This document shows positions 42,962-50,972 of a DNA stretch of 64,000 bases, in pieces (within the stretch, counting starts at the first letter, position 1; every line of letters begins with the position of its first letter). Source of the stretch: Microbacterium sp. CGR2 (GTDB lineage Bacteria; Actinomycetota; Actinomycetes; Actinomycetales; Microbacteriaceae); the NCBI RefSeq assembly GCF_003626735.1, contig NZ_RBHX01000001.1:2418001-2482000 (forward strand), read 5' to 3'. The position numbers and the translations under genes were made by a program. The notes below the pieces were generated by a model. That model was not told where the DNA came from, made no database searches, and worked only from the letters and a program-made list of their open reading frames with translations.

Positions 42962-45505
42962 GTGTCTGCCGTGCGCACGACGAGGTCTGGACCAGCCGTG
43001 CGCTTTCGACCGCCGGCGCCGCAACCGGGAGCCATCCGGCGAGGCCGGATCACTGCGGCCATCACGGATGCCGCGCGGCTGAGCCCTCTCACCGTCGTCA
43101 GCGCACCGAGCGGTTTCGGCAAGACCACGGCGGTGGCCGATTGGGCCGCCGATCTGGAACACGTCGCCTGGCTTGCGTTGAGCTCCTCCGACTCCGACCC
43201 GTCCCGTCTCACTCAGGGGGTCGTCGATGCGCTCCTCGTCGGCGCGGAACTCGCGCACCGACCGCTCACCCTCCCACGGGATCTGGATGAGCCCGAACGC
43301 GCATACCGGGAGATCTGCCGAGCCGTCGAAGAGCTCGACGCCCCCGTCTATCTGATCGTCGACGACGCACACCGTGCGGGAGAGCACTGGCGTCAGGGTC
43401 TGCTCGGCATGCTCTCCGAACAGGCGCCAGACCAACTACGGATCGTGCTCGTGGGAACGACGTTGGTCGAACTCACCCTCTCCCGGCACCGTCTCACCAA
43501 TCCGGAGTCGTTCCTGGGCGCCGACATCCTGCGGTTCACGTCGGCCGAAGTGCGGATGCTTCTCGGTGACGGTCCGCTCGCTCTGTCACCGGAGGCCATC
43601 TTCGAAGAGACCGACGGGTGGCCCATTGCGGTCCGGCTGATGATGATCGGCGGAGCTCGCCCCGCCGCCGAGGCCGCGAGCGCTTCGAGTTTCCTCGGAG
43701 CGTATGTCCGCGAACACGTGCTCGGGGCTCTCTCGCCCGAGATCGCGAGCTTCGTGATCGATGCGAGCGTCCGCAGTGAGCTCACCGCCGAGTTGGCCGC
43801 CGCCGTGTCGGAACGGCCGGATGCTGGAGACCTGCTCGAATCCTGCATTCGGCTGGGTCTCTTCCTGGACAGATTCGACGGTGCACACGGACCCGTCTAC
43901 CGGTGGCATGCGTCGTTCGCCCGCCAGTGCGCCGACATCGGCGGCAGGGACGCCGAGCGACGCGCCGCCTGTCACCGGCGCGCGGCGGTCCATCTCGAGG
44001 CAGAGGACCCGCTGGCGTCGATATCCCACTCCCTGCACGCCGGCGACGCGGATGCTGCGCGCGAGACGCTGCTCCGCCACTGGGTGGGACTCGTGGTCGG
44101 CGCTTCCGCTGCCGAGGTCGAGTACACGACGATCGAGATGCTGCGCCACACACCGGACGACGCACAGGTGCTCCTCGTGCGCGCGTGCGCGACCGACGTG
44201 ATGGGCAGTCACCGTATCGCGCGCGAGCTGTTCCGGCGCGCCGAGGGAATGCTCGCGCGCGCGGACGACGACGTCGAGCCTGTGGTTCTCCGCATCGCGC
44301 GGCTGTTCGTCTCGGATGAGCGAGCCGACGTCGCGAACGCGAGCAACGACGTTCGGCAGATGCTGCTGCATGCCGACTCGACCGATCTGCATGATCGAGC
44401 AGCTCTCAACTATCTGCTCGGCTGGACGGAGATCCGGCACCGGGGCCACCCGGAGCTTCCCCTCGAATATTTCGCCGCGGCCGCGAGGGAGGCTCGGGTT
44501 TCGGATGATCGGGAACTGGCGAAGCGCGCGCTGGGGCACTTGGCATTCGGCCAGACCTGGGCGGGGCGGCTCCTCGATGCCAAGGAGTCGCTGGCCGAAG
44601 CCGAGGGCGAGGAGGACATCACCCTCCCGTGGAGCACCTATGCCGGGGGCAGCGCTGCGGCGGCCGCCGGCTACGTCGCGTACTGGTCCGGCGAACTCGA
44701 CGACGCACTGCGGGAGTTCCGCACGGTCATCAGCAGCGGCAGCTCCGACGGCTCTTTCAAGGGTGTCGCCCGGATGATGGTCGCGTATGCCGCGGCCGAG
44801 ACCGGTGATGTGGGGGCCTGCCGCCGCGCGGCCATCGGAATTCAGGAGATTCCGCTGCAGGTCGGGCACGGCGTCTCGTGGCCCGCGTTCCGAGAATCGT
44901 CCGTCGCCCTCCTGGAGGAAGCGGTGGGGCGACAGGATCGAGCTCTGCGCATCGCGAGGAAGTACACGAACACCCCCGATCTCCCGATCGTCAGTGTCGC
45001 CCTGGCAGGGCTGCTCCGCCGCGCCGGAGACCATTCAGCGGCTCTGGAGACACTGCGGTCGCTGCGGACATTCGCCGAGGTCTCCTACGTGAAGTCGGCG
45101 ACGCTCATCACCGCCGCGGTCCTGCGTCGACACGCCGGTCGGCACGAAGAAGCACACGAGTTGTGCGAGGCCGCCGTCGCGGTGGCGTCCGGGGAGAACA
45201 TCCGCTTGCTGTTCGGCCCGCGTGAGACCGCCGTGCGGAGACTGCTGAGCGAGCATGTCCACTTCGGCACCCAGTTCGAGGACTTCATCGGCCGGTGTCT
45301 CGCTGCCGATGCCGCCGGCTCTCTGACCGATTCGCTGTCGGAACGCGAGAGGGACGTCTTCCGCCAGTTGCAGACGGCGCGAACTCTGCCGGAGATCGCG
45401 CGCGAACTGAAGGTGTCCATCAATACGGTGAAGACTCACCAGCGCGCGATCTACCGGAAGCTCGGCGTCTCCTCCGGCCGTGAGGCCGTGCAGACGACGG
45501 TATAG
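42959..45505 (+). CDS. Large LuxR/MalT-type ATP-dependent transcriptional activator (LAL)
   Basis: 848 residues. N-terminal STAND NTPase: Walker A SAPSGFGKTTAVAD (about 48-61), Walker B PVYLIVDDAHRAG (about 129), then winged-helix and TPR-like helical repeats (about 300-750), and a C-terminal LuxR helix-turn-helix (LSERERDVFRQLQTARTLPEIARELK, VSINTVKTHQRAIYRKLGV). MalT-type proteins bind an inducer and ATP, oligomerise and activate sigma-70 promoters from sites just upstream of -35. It is the only transcription factor in the 39-57 kb block, so it is my first candidate for the CTCACCC-N5-GGGYGAG sites. Confidence 0.9.
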   Translation: MVSAVRTTRSGPAVRFRPPAPQPGAIRRGRITAAITDAARLSPLTVVSAPSGFGKTTAVADWAADLEHVAWLALSSSDSDPSRLTQGVVDALLVGAELAHRPLTLPRDLDEPERAYREICRAVEELDAPVYLIVDDAHRAGEHWRQGLLGMLSEQAPDQLRIVLVGTTLVELTLSRHRLTNPESFLGADILRFTSAEVRMLLGDGPLALSPEAIFEETDGWPIAVRLMMIGGARPAAEAASASSFLGAYVREHVLGALSPEIASFVIDASVRSELTAELAAAVSERPDAGDLLESCIRLGLFLDRFDGAHGPVYRWHASFARQCADIGGRDAERRAACHRRAAVHLEAEDPLASISHSLHAGDADAARETLLRHWVGLVVGASAAEVEYTTIEMLRHTPDDAQVLLVRACATDVMGSHRIARELFRRAEGMLARADDDVEPVVLRIARLFVSDERADVANASNDVRQMLLHADSTDLHDRAALNYLLGWTEIRHRGHPELPLEYFAAAAREARVSDDRELAKRALGHLAFGQTWAGRLLDAKESLAEAEGEEDITLPWSTYAGGSAAAAAGYVAYWSGELDDALREFRTVISSGSSDGSFKGVARMMVAYAAAETGDVGACRRAAIGIQEIPLQVGHGVSWPAFRESSVALLEEAVGRQDRALRIARKYTNTPDLPIVSVALAGLLRRAGDHSAALETLRSLRTFAEVSYVKSATLITAAVLRRHAGRHEEAHELCEAAVAVASGENIRLLFGPRETAVRRLLSEHVHFGTQFEDFIGRCLAADAAGSLTDSLSERERDVFRQLQTARTLPEIARELKVSINTVKTHQRAIYRKLGVSSGREAVQTTV

Positions 45506-45547
45506 ACCCGGGTCGATGCTCTCGGCGGGGTCGCTGCCAACGCCGCG

Positions 45548-45982
45548 TCACTGCCGCCGCAGCGCCGTCTCGAGGACCGCGTTCGCGACCGCGGCGGGGA
45601 TGGGCTGCGTGCTGACGATGCGGTCGCCGTGCGGACCGAGATCACGCGAGAGCCGTTCGCTCCAGGTCGGCTCGACGAGGATCAGCGCTGCGAGCGCGCC
45701 GACCGGGAGCGCGGGTACGAAGTGCCGGACGTCGTCCTCGGTCACGATGCCCGGGATGTAGAGTCCGAGGCCGGCGAGAGCGAAGTCGTCCGCATCGACC
45801 TCGGCGATCCGATAGTCGTCCACTGTGAGGCGTTGAACGACGACCACGTCGAGAAGACGCAGCGCGCCGGCTTCAACCTGCCGCAGCAGCGCCTCGAGGA
45901 CCGTGGGGCTGAGGTGGTCACTGTCGAGTTGCACGACGATGAACTCGACGTCGCCGAGCGCGTTCTGCATCACACCGACCAC
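45548..45982 (-). CDS. DUF6325 family protein, copy 1
   Basis: 144 residues, a soluble two-layer domain repeated in DUF6325 proteins: DVEFIVVQLDSDHLSPTVL, ALRLLDVVVVQRL, and the C-terminal VEPTWSERLSRDLGPHGDRI with PIPAAVANAVLE. The second copy (49439) matches over its length in these blocks. Function unknown. GTG 45982 with GAGGG five bases upstream; it follows the SHOCT gene by 14 bases in the same transcript. Confidence 0.8.
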   Translation of the reverse strand: MVGVMQNALGDVEFIVVQLDSDHLSPTVLEALLRQVEAGALRLLDVVVVQRLTVDDYRIAEVDADDFALAGLGLYIPGIVTEDDVRHFVPALPVGALAALILVEPTWSERLSRDLGPHGDRIVSTQPIPAAVANAVLETALRRQ

Positions 45983-45996
45983 CTCAACCCTCGCGA

Positions 45997-46383
45997 TCAG
46001 CGCAGAGCGCGCGCCTTGATGGCGGCGAACTCTTCGTTGGTGATGGTTCCGGCCGCGAGCAGCTTGGATGCCTTGTCGATCTCATCGCTGGGACTCGAAC
46101 CGGCGACGCTGCGGATGTACGAGTCGGCTGCGTGCTGCTGCTCTCGGTAGGCCGACGCGGTGCGCTCCGCCATGCCACCGCCGCGCGCGATGAGGTAGAC
46201 GAGCGCCGTCAGGAAGGGCACGAAGACCAGGAAGATCATCCAGATCGCCTTCACCCACCCCTTCACCGCGGAGTCCCGGAACAGGTCGGCGATGATGTTG
46301 AACAGCACCATCAGGTACGAGATGAACACGAACGCCCAGAAGAACCATCCGATGATGGCCCAGAAGCTTTCCCAGAGAGACAC
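45997..46383 (-). CDS. Membrane protein with PLDc_N and SHOCT domains
   Basis: 128 residues. N-terminal two helices with WESFWAIIGWFFWAFVFISYLMVLFNII and WVKAIWMIFLVFVPFLTALVYLI, the PLDc_N (phospholipase D-nuclease N-terminal) type membrane segment, then a short linker and a C-terminal SHOCT domain (DEIDKASKLLAAGTITNEEFAAIKARAL), which is a small oligomerisation or binding helix pair. SD AAAGGAG before GTG 46383. Promoter CAATAT at 46425-46420 is 39 bases from palindrome site 2. Confidence 0.85.
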   Translation of the reverse strand: MSLWESFWAIIGWFFWAFVFISYLMVLFNIIADLFRDSAVKGWVKAIWMIFLVFVPFLTALVYLIARGGGMAERTASAYREQQHAADSYIRSVAGSSPSDEIDKASKLLAAGTITNEEFAAIKARALR

Positions 46384-46419
46384 TGCGGACTCCTTTCGTC
46401 GAGGTACTGCAGTATCGCG

Positions 46420-46425
46420 ATATTG
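46420..46425 (-). promoter_or_regulatory. -10 box of SHOCT-DUF6325 operon
   Basis: CAATAT on the minus strand, predicting a start near 46413 and a 30-base leader with a good ribosome site. Confidence 0.4.
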
Positions 46426-46454
46426 ACACCGCGCGAGCGGGCTCGCGCGCGCAG

Positions 46455-46473
46455 CTCACCCGGATAGGGCGAG
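46455..46473. promoter_or_regulatory. Palindromic operator site 2 (SHOCT operon / AI-2E copy 2)
   Basis: CTCACCC-GGATA-GGGCGAG, one mismatch to symmetry. Center 46464 lies 51 bases from the predicted minus-strand start (46413) and 53 from the plus-strand leaderless start (46517). Confidence 0.65.
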
Positions 46474-46504
46474 CCGACTCGTCGGCTCCCCGTGGCGGCC
46501 CCGG

Positions 46505-46519
46505 TAACCTCACCGTATG
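46505..46519 (+). promoter_or_regulatory. Leaderless promoter of AI-2E copy 2
   Basis: TAACCT, CACCGT, ATG at 46517. Confidence 0.5.
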
Positions 46520-47644
46520 AGCGGTGCCGAGCCCCAGCCGGGCATGAGCGAAGACGACGGTGACAGCCGATCGCGGCTGACCAGAGTCCTGCCCGCCAGG
46601 CCCCTGCTGTCGGGCTTCAGCGTGGGAGTCGGGGTGATCCTCGCCATCGCGCTCGCCGCCACCATCGCCGGTATCTCCACCGTCCTCATCTCGATCTTCC
46701 TCGGCATGTTCCTCGCGCTCGGCCTCGATCCTGCGGTGCGCGCGCTGGAGCGCCGGGGCATCCGTCGTCCGGTGGGCGTCGCGATCGTGGCCGCGGTGTT
46801 CCTCGCTTTCGTGATGGTGATTCTGCTCGTCGTCGTGCCGGCCACGGTTCGACAGCTCGCCGCGGCGATCCAGGCGGCCCCCGAGGGCATCGAAGCGATG
46901 CAGCAGGCGCAGTGGTACACCGAACTGGAGCAGAGTCTCGGCGTCGACCTGTCCGACGTCATCGCAGACGGGGTGCATTCGCTCACGACGCTGTCGTCCT
47001 TCCTCGCCATCTCCGGCGGCGTCCTCCGTGTGGGGATCGGTGTGATCGGCGGCGTCTCGAGTTTCATCATGGTCGTCGTCCTCACCCTGTACTTCGTGAC
47101 TTCGCTCGAGAGCATCAAAGGAGCGATCGCCAGCCTCGTGCCGCGCTACCGTCGAGAGCGCTTCGTCCGTCTCCTCGACGAGATCACCGGGTCGGTCGGC
47201 GGCGTGGTGGCGGGCGGCGTCACCTTGTCGACCGTCAACGCGGCTGTCGTCCTGGTCATACAGCTGGCCGTGGGTTCGTCGATCCCCGCGGTCATGGCGA
47301 TCGCCGCTTTCTTCATCACGCTGGTACCGATGATCGGCTCGCTGGTGTTCCTGGTCGTCGGCACCGTCTCGACTCTGTTCGTCAGCCCGACCGCCGCCCT
47401 GATCTTCGCCGTCGCCTATCTCGTGTACATCCAGGTGGAGGCCTACTACGTCACGCCGAGGGTCATGGGACGAGCAGCCGCGGTGCCGGGCGTCCTCGTC
47501 ATCATCGGCGCGATGGTCGGTGCGACCCTGATGGGCCTCCTCGGAGCGCTCGTCGCGATACCGATCACAGCCTCGATCCTGATCGTCATCAGACAGGTGT
47601 GGATCCCTCGGCAGAACCGGCGGACGGTGCCGCCGGACGACTGA
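46517..47644 (+). CDS. AI-2E family transporter, copy 2
   Basis: 375 residues, eight predicted helices, AI-2E type: LISIFLGMFLALGLDPAVRALERRGIRRP, RLLDEITGSVGGVVAGGVTLS, FFITLVPMIGSLVFLVVG, and IQVEAYYVTPRVMGRAAAVPG. Diverged from copy 1 at 39099 but of the same family. It may export small molecules. It lies between palindrome sites 2 and 3. Confidence 0.88.
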   Translation: MSGAEPQPGMSEDDGDSRSRLTRVLPARPLLSGFSVGVGVILAIALAATIAGISTVLISIFLGMFLALGLDPAVRALERRGIRRPVGVAIVAAVFLAFVMVILLVVVPATVRQLAAAIQAAPEGIEAMQQAQWYTELEQSLGVDLSDVIADGVHSLTTLSSFLAISGGVLRVGIGVIGGVSSFIMVVVLTLYFVTSLESIKGAIASLVPRYRRERFVRLLDEITGSVGGVVAGGVTLSTVNAAVVLVIQLAVGSSIPAVMAIAAFFITLVPMIGSLVFLVVGTVSTLFVSPTAALIFAVAYLVYIQVEAYYVTPRVMGRAAAVPGVLVIIGAMVGATLMGLLGALVAIPITASILIVIRQVWIPRQNRRTVPPDD

Positions 47645-47650
47645 GCCGTG

Positions 47651-47669
47651 CTCACCCCATTGGGGTGAG
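47651..47669 (+). promoter_or_regulatory. Palindromic operator site 3 (sulP1 operon)
   Basis: CTCACCC-CATTG-GGGTGAG, a perfect 19-bp palindrome. Its center is 42 bases before CATGAT (47702-47707), the likely -10 box, with a predicted transcription start near 47713. Confidence 0.65.
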
Positions 47670-47701
47670 ATTGCGAACCGCAGCTGTGCGGGCGATGCCA
47701 G

Positions 47702-47707
47702 CATGAT
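47702..47707 (+). promoter_or_regulatory. -10 box of sulP1 operon
   Basis: CATGAT; the -35 position (about 47679) has no recognisable element, consistent with need for an activator. Confidence 0.35.
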
Positions 47708-47748
47708 TGGCACATCGTTCTGCGTGGCGAGGGCACGGAGGTGAAGAG

Positions 47749-49446
47749 GTGCAGAGACCGCTGGTCGGGTTGACGCGGAGGAATCTGCTGCGTGAGCTTC
47801 TCGCCGGTGTCACGCTGCTGGCCATCGCCATGCCGCTCAACATCGGCTACGCCCAGATCGCCGGCCTTCCGCCGACCGCGGGGCTGTACGCGCTGGTGGT
47901 CCCGACGATCGTCTACGTGCTGGTGGTGTCCTCCCGGCAGGTCGTCGCCTCCCCGGATGCTGCGGCGGCGGCGCTCGTCGCCTCGTCCATCGGAGGACTG
48001 GCGGCGGCAGGCTCTGAGGACTACGCGACGATGGCCCTCGCGCAGGCGATCCTCTGCGGAGTCATGTTCATCCTGCTCTCGGTGTTCAAGCTCGGCCTCC
48101 TGGCGAACTTCCTTTCCAAGCCCATCCTCGTCGGGTTCGTGGGTGGCCTGGCTCTCGACATCCTCGTGTCGCAGGTCGCGAAGATGCTGGGCGTGAAGAT
48201 CGACTCGGGCGGCGAGTTCCTCGAGAAGCTGGGCGACCTGCTCGGTGGGCTGGGTACTGCGAACGTGTGGGCCGTCGTCATCTCCGTGGCATCCGTGGCG
48301 GTCCTCCTGCTCGGGAAGAAGTTCCTGGGCATGGTGCCGTGGGCGCTGGTGGTCATGGTCGCCGCGACGCTTCTCGTCGTCAGCGCAGGCCTGGATGCAA
48401 AGGGCGTGGCCGTACTCGGGGAGGTGCCGGCGGGAGCGCCGACTCTCACCTGGCCGATGCTGGACTGGCAGACCTGGCTGCTTCTCGTGCCGTCGGCGAT
48501 GGCTCTCACTCTCGTCACGACCGCCGAAGGACTGCTCGTCTCTCGCTCCTACGGCGAGAAACGTCACTACCGCACCGAGCCGAACCGCGACCTGCTGGCC
48601 TTCGGCGTCGCGAACATCGCCGCGGGCGCGCAGGGAAGCTTCGCCGTGGGATCCTCCACGAGTCGTACCGCCGCCATGGACCAGTCCGGGTCGCGCACCC
48701 AGTTGCCCTCGCTCGTCCTCGCGGTCGGCACCTTGCTGCTGCTCCTGTTCGGCACCGGGCTGCTGGACAGTATCCCGTCGCCTGCGATCGGAGCCATCGT
48801 CGGTGTCGCCATCCTGCCGCTGCTCGGATTCCGGGAGTTCGCGGCGCTGTGGCGTATCGACCGGTTCGAGTTTCTGATCGGTGCGGTCTGCTTCCTCGTC
48901 ACGCTGTTCATCGGATCCATCCCCGGCATCCTCGTCGCTTTCGTGCTTGCGCTGATCAACATCGCCAAGCGTGCGGCCACGCCCGCCATCGACGTACTGG
49001 CAGACAACGACAACCCCCGTGAATCGCTCCTCCAAGAAGCACCGCAGGGTTCGACCACCGCGCCGGGCCTCGTGGTCGTGCGAATGGCGGCGCCGCTCTT
49101 CTTCGCCAACGGTGACACGTTCACCCAAGCCGTCCGTCATGCGGTGACCTTTCCCGGCCCCGGTGCCGTCCGGCACGTGGTGATCGATATGGAGGCGGTC
49201 ACGGATGCCGACGTCACCGCCGCCGAATCCTTCGATGGACTGGTGAGTTGGCTCGACGATCAGGGAGTCACACTGTCGTTCAGTCGCCTCCGCGCCAGCG
49301 CCCGTACACGGCTCGAGCGGTTGGGCATTCTCGGTGGGCAGCGAATCTTCGACACGAACCGCGCGGCCGTCGCGGAACTGGCCGCCCCGCGATCGCAGAC
49401 CAGTGGGCCAGCCTCCCACCCAGAGAAAGGGAAACTTCATGAATGA
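47749..49446 (+). CDS. SulP/SLC26 family anion transporter with STAS domain, copy 1
   Basis: 565 residues. Membrane domain (about 15-430, roughly 12-14 helices) with AMPLNIGYAQIAGLPPTAGLYALVVP, the signature of SulP helices 1-2, SFAVGSSTSRTAA (substrate region) and a C-terminal STAS domain (about 445-550) containing VVIDMEAVTDADVTAAESF. The family moves sulfate, bicarbonate or other anions. SD CACGGAGG seven bases before GTG 47749. First gene of an operon running through sulP2. Its stop overlaps the DUF6325 start. Confidence 0.92.
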   Translation: MQRPLVGLTRRNLLRELLAGVTLLAIAMPLNIGYAQIAGLPPTAGLYALVVPTIVYVLVVSSRQVVASPDAAAAALVASSIGGLAAAGSEDYATMALAQAILCGVMFILLSVFKLGLLANFLSKPILVGFVGGLALDILVSQVAKMLGVKIDSGGEFLEKLGDLLGGLGTANVWAVVISVASVAVLLLGKKFLGMVPWALVVMVAATLLVVSAGLDAKGVAVLGEVPAGAPTLTWPMLDWQTWLLLVPSAMALTLVTTAEGLLVSRSYGEKRHYRTEPNRDLLAFGVANIAAGAQGSFAVGSSTSRTAAMDQSGSRTQLPSLVLAVGTLLLLLFGTGLLDSIPSPAIGAIVGVAILPLLGFREFAALWRIDRFEFLIGAVCFLVTLFIGSIPGILVAFVLALINIAKRAATPAIDVLADNDNPRESLLQEAPQGSTTAPGLVVVRMAAPLFFANGDTFTQAVRHAVTFPGPGAVRHVVIDMEAVTDADVTAAESFDGLVSWLDDQGVTLSFSRLRASARTRLERLGILGGQRIFDTNRAAVAELAAPRSQTSGPASHPEKGKLHE

Positions 49447-49873
49447 CTTCCGTTTCGGACCTGCCGAGTTCTATCTCGTCGGGTTCGAGGGCGCGCGCCC
49501 CGATCCGGCGACCTTCAGCGCGTTGACCGACCTCATCAAGAGCGGGACTGTGCGTCTCCTCGACTTCGTCCTGCTCAGCAAGTCGGCAGCGGGCGAAGTC
49601 GAGATCCTCGAGCTCGAGTCGGAGGACGGGGCGCCAGGGTTGGGCGGCTTCGAACCGATCGCCGCCGGACTCGCGGGCGACGAAGACGTCGAGGCGCTGG
49701 CGAGCGCCGTGCCTCCAGGACAATCCGCCGCGATCGTCGTCCTCGAACTCGCGTTCGCCCGGACGCTCGCCCAGAACCTCGCCGCAGCAGGCGGTCAGGT
49801 GCTCCGAAGTGAGCGCGTACCGGCACCTGTGGTGAACGCCATGATGGACATCCTCGACCAGGAAGGTGAATGA
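49439..49873 (+). CDS. DUF6325 family protein, copy 2
   Basis: 144 residues. GPAEFYLVGFEGARPDPATFSAL, SGTVRLLDFVLLSKSA, DEDVEALASAVPPGQSAAIVVLELAFA and GGQVLRSERVPAPVVNAMMD align with copy 1 (45548). No signal peptide or membrane helix, so cytoplasmic. SD AAAGGGAAA; overlaps the sulP1 stop by 8 bases and precedes the second SHOCT gene by one base, the same DUF6325-SHOCT pairing as in copy 1, in reverse order. Confidence 0.82.
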   Translation: MNDFRFGPAEFYLVGFEGARPDPATFSALTDLIKSGTVRLLDFVLLSKSAAGEVEILELESEDGAPGLGGFEPIAAGLAGDEDVEALASAVPPGQSAAIVVLELAFARTLAQNLAAAGGQVLRSERVPAPVVNAMMDILDQEGE

Positions 49874-49874
49874 C

Positions 49875-50216
49875 ATGCCCTTGAGAAGATTCGGCCGACC
49901 CGGACTGATCGGTCTCGCCGCTCGGACGGCCGTGGTGGCGGGAACCGCGTCCGCCGTGCAGGGTGCCGCGACCAGGAATCAGCAGCAGCGTGCGCAGAGC
50001 CAGTACGAGCAGCAGCAGTACGAGGCAGCGCAGCAGCAGGCTCAGATCGATGCGGCGGCTCAGAATGCGGCGGCGCAATATGCCACTCCCGCACCGGCGG
50101 CTCCGGCAGGAGGGGATGACCTGATCGCCAAGTTGCAGCAGCTCGCTTCGCTCAAGGACTCGGGAGTGCTTTCCGAGGAGGAGTTCGCGGCGGCGAAACA
50201 GAAACTGCTCGGCTAG
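49875..50216 (+). CDS. SHOCT-domain small protein, copy 2
   Basis: 113 residues. Basic N-terminus, a hydrophobic stretch GLIGLAARTAVVAGTASAVQGAA that may anchor it in the membrane, a Gln-rich coiled segment (NQQQRAQSQYEQQQYEAAQQQ), and a C-terminal SHOCT domain (DLIAKLQQLASLKDSGVLSEEEFAAAKQKLLG). SD AGGAAGG eight bases before ATG 49875. Differs from copy 1 in its N-terminal part but shares the SHOCT end. Confidence 0.85.
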   Translation: MPLRRFGRPGLIGLAARTAVVAGTASAVQGAATRNQQQRAQSQYEQQQYEAAQQQAQIDAAAQNAAAQYATPAPAAPAGGDDLIAKLQQLASLKDSGVLSEEEFAAAKQKLLG

Positions 50217-50248
50217 ATGATCCACCGCAACGTCGAAGGAGGATGAGC

Positions 50249-50923
50249 ATGGGACCGATCATCGGCGAGTTGCTGCCGCTTGCTGTGGGTATCGCGATCA
50301 GTCCGATTCCGATCATCGCCGGCATCCTGATGCTGCTGTCGCCGCGCGCGCGGTCGACGGGCGTCGGTTTCCTGCTCGGATGGCTCGCCGGCATCATCGT
50401 CGTCACGACCGTGTTCACCCTCCTCTCTTCGGTGCTGCCGGAGGAGTCCGAAGACTCGTCGAAGCCGGTTCTGGGCGTGGTGCAGGTCCTGCTCGGAGCG
50501 CTCCTGGTGCTGCTCGCTGTGAAGCAGTGGCGGGGACGGCCCCGCGGCGGTGCTGAGGCGGCCATGCCGAAATGGATGCAGCAGATAGACGGGATGTCGT
50601 TCGTCTCGGCTCTCGGGCTCGGGCTGCTCCTGTCGGGCGTGAACCCGAAGAACCTGCTTCTCGGTGCGAGCGCAGGATTGTCGCTCGGCGGTGCAGATCT
50701 GTCGGGAGGCGAGACGGCGCTGTCGGTCTTCGTCTTCACCGTCCTCGCCGGGTCCACAGTGCTCATCCCGGTCATGGGCTTCCTGCTCGCGTCGGAGAAG
50801 CTGCGGCAGCCCCTCGACCGATTGCGCGACTGGCTTCAGGCCGAGAACGCGGTCATCATGACCGTCCTGCTGCTCGTGCTCGGAGTCGTCGTGATCGGCA
50901 AGGGCCTCACCGCGTTCGGCTGA
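50249..50923 (+). CDS. GAP family (Sap-like) membrane protein, copy 1
   Basis: 224 residues with six predicted helices. GAP (glycolipid addressing protein) family: IIGELLPLAVGIAISPIPIIAGILML, GFLLGWLAGIIVVTTVF, MSFVSALGLGLLLSGVNPKNLLL and LDRLRDWLQAENAVIMTVLLLVLG. Mycobacterial GAP/Sap helps move glycopeptidolipids to the surface, so a role in envelope lipid transport is possible. SD AAGGAGG before ATG 50249; the ATG at 50243 sits on the ribosome site. Confidence 0.86.
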   Translation: MGPIIGELLPLAVGIAISPIPIIAGILMLLSPRARSTGVGFLLGWLAGIIVVTTVFTLLSSVLPEESEDSSKPVLGVVQVLLGALLVLLAVKQWRGRPRGGAEAAMPKWMQQIDGMSFVSALGLGLLLSGVNPKNLLLGASAGLSLGGADLSGGETALSVFVFTVLAGSTVLIPVMGFLLASEKLRQPLDRLRDWLQAENAVIMTVLLLVLGVVVIGKGLTAFG

Positions 50924-50972
50924 GCCGCCGCACTGTCGACAAGCGTGTCATCCAACCGGAGGGAATGAGCGA

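Noticed and set aside
46082..47713. Long minus-strand open frame opposite AI-2E copy 2
   Set aside because: Asp/His/Glu-rich shadow of a GC-rich membrane protein gene; no domain.
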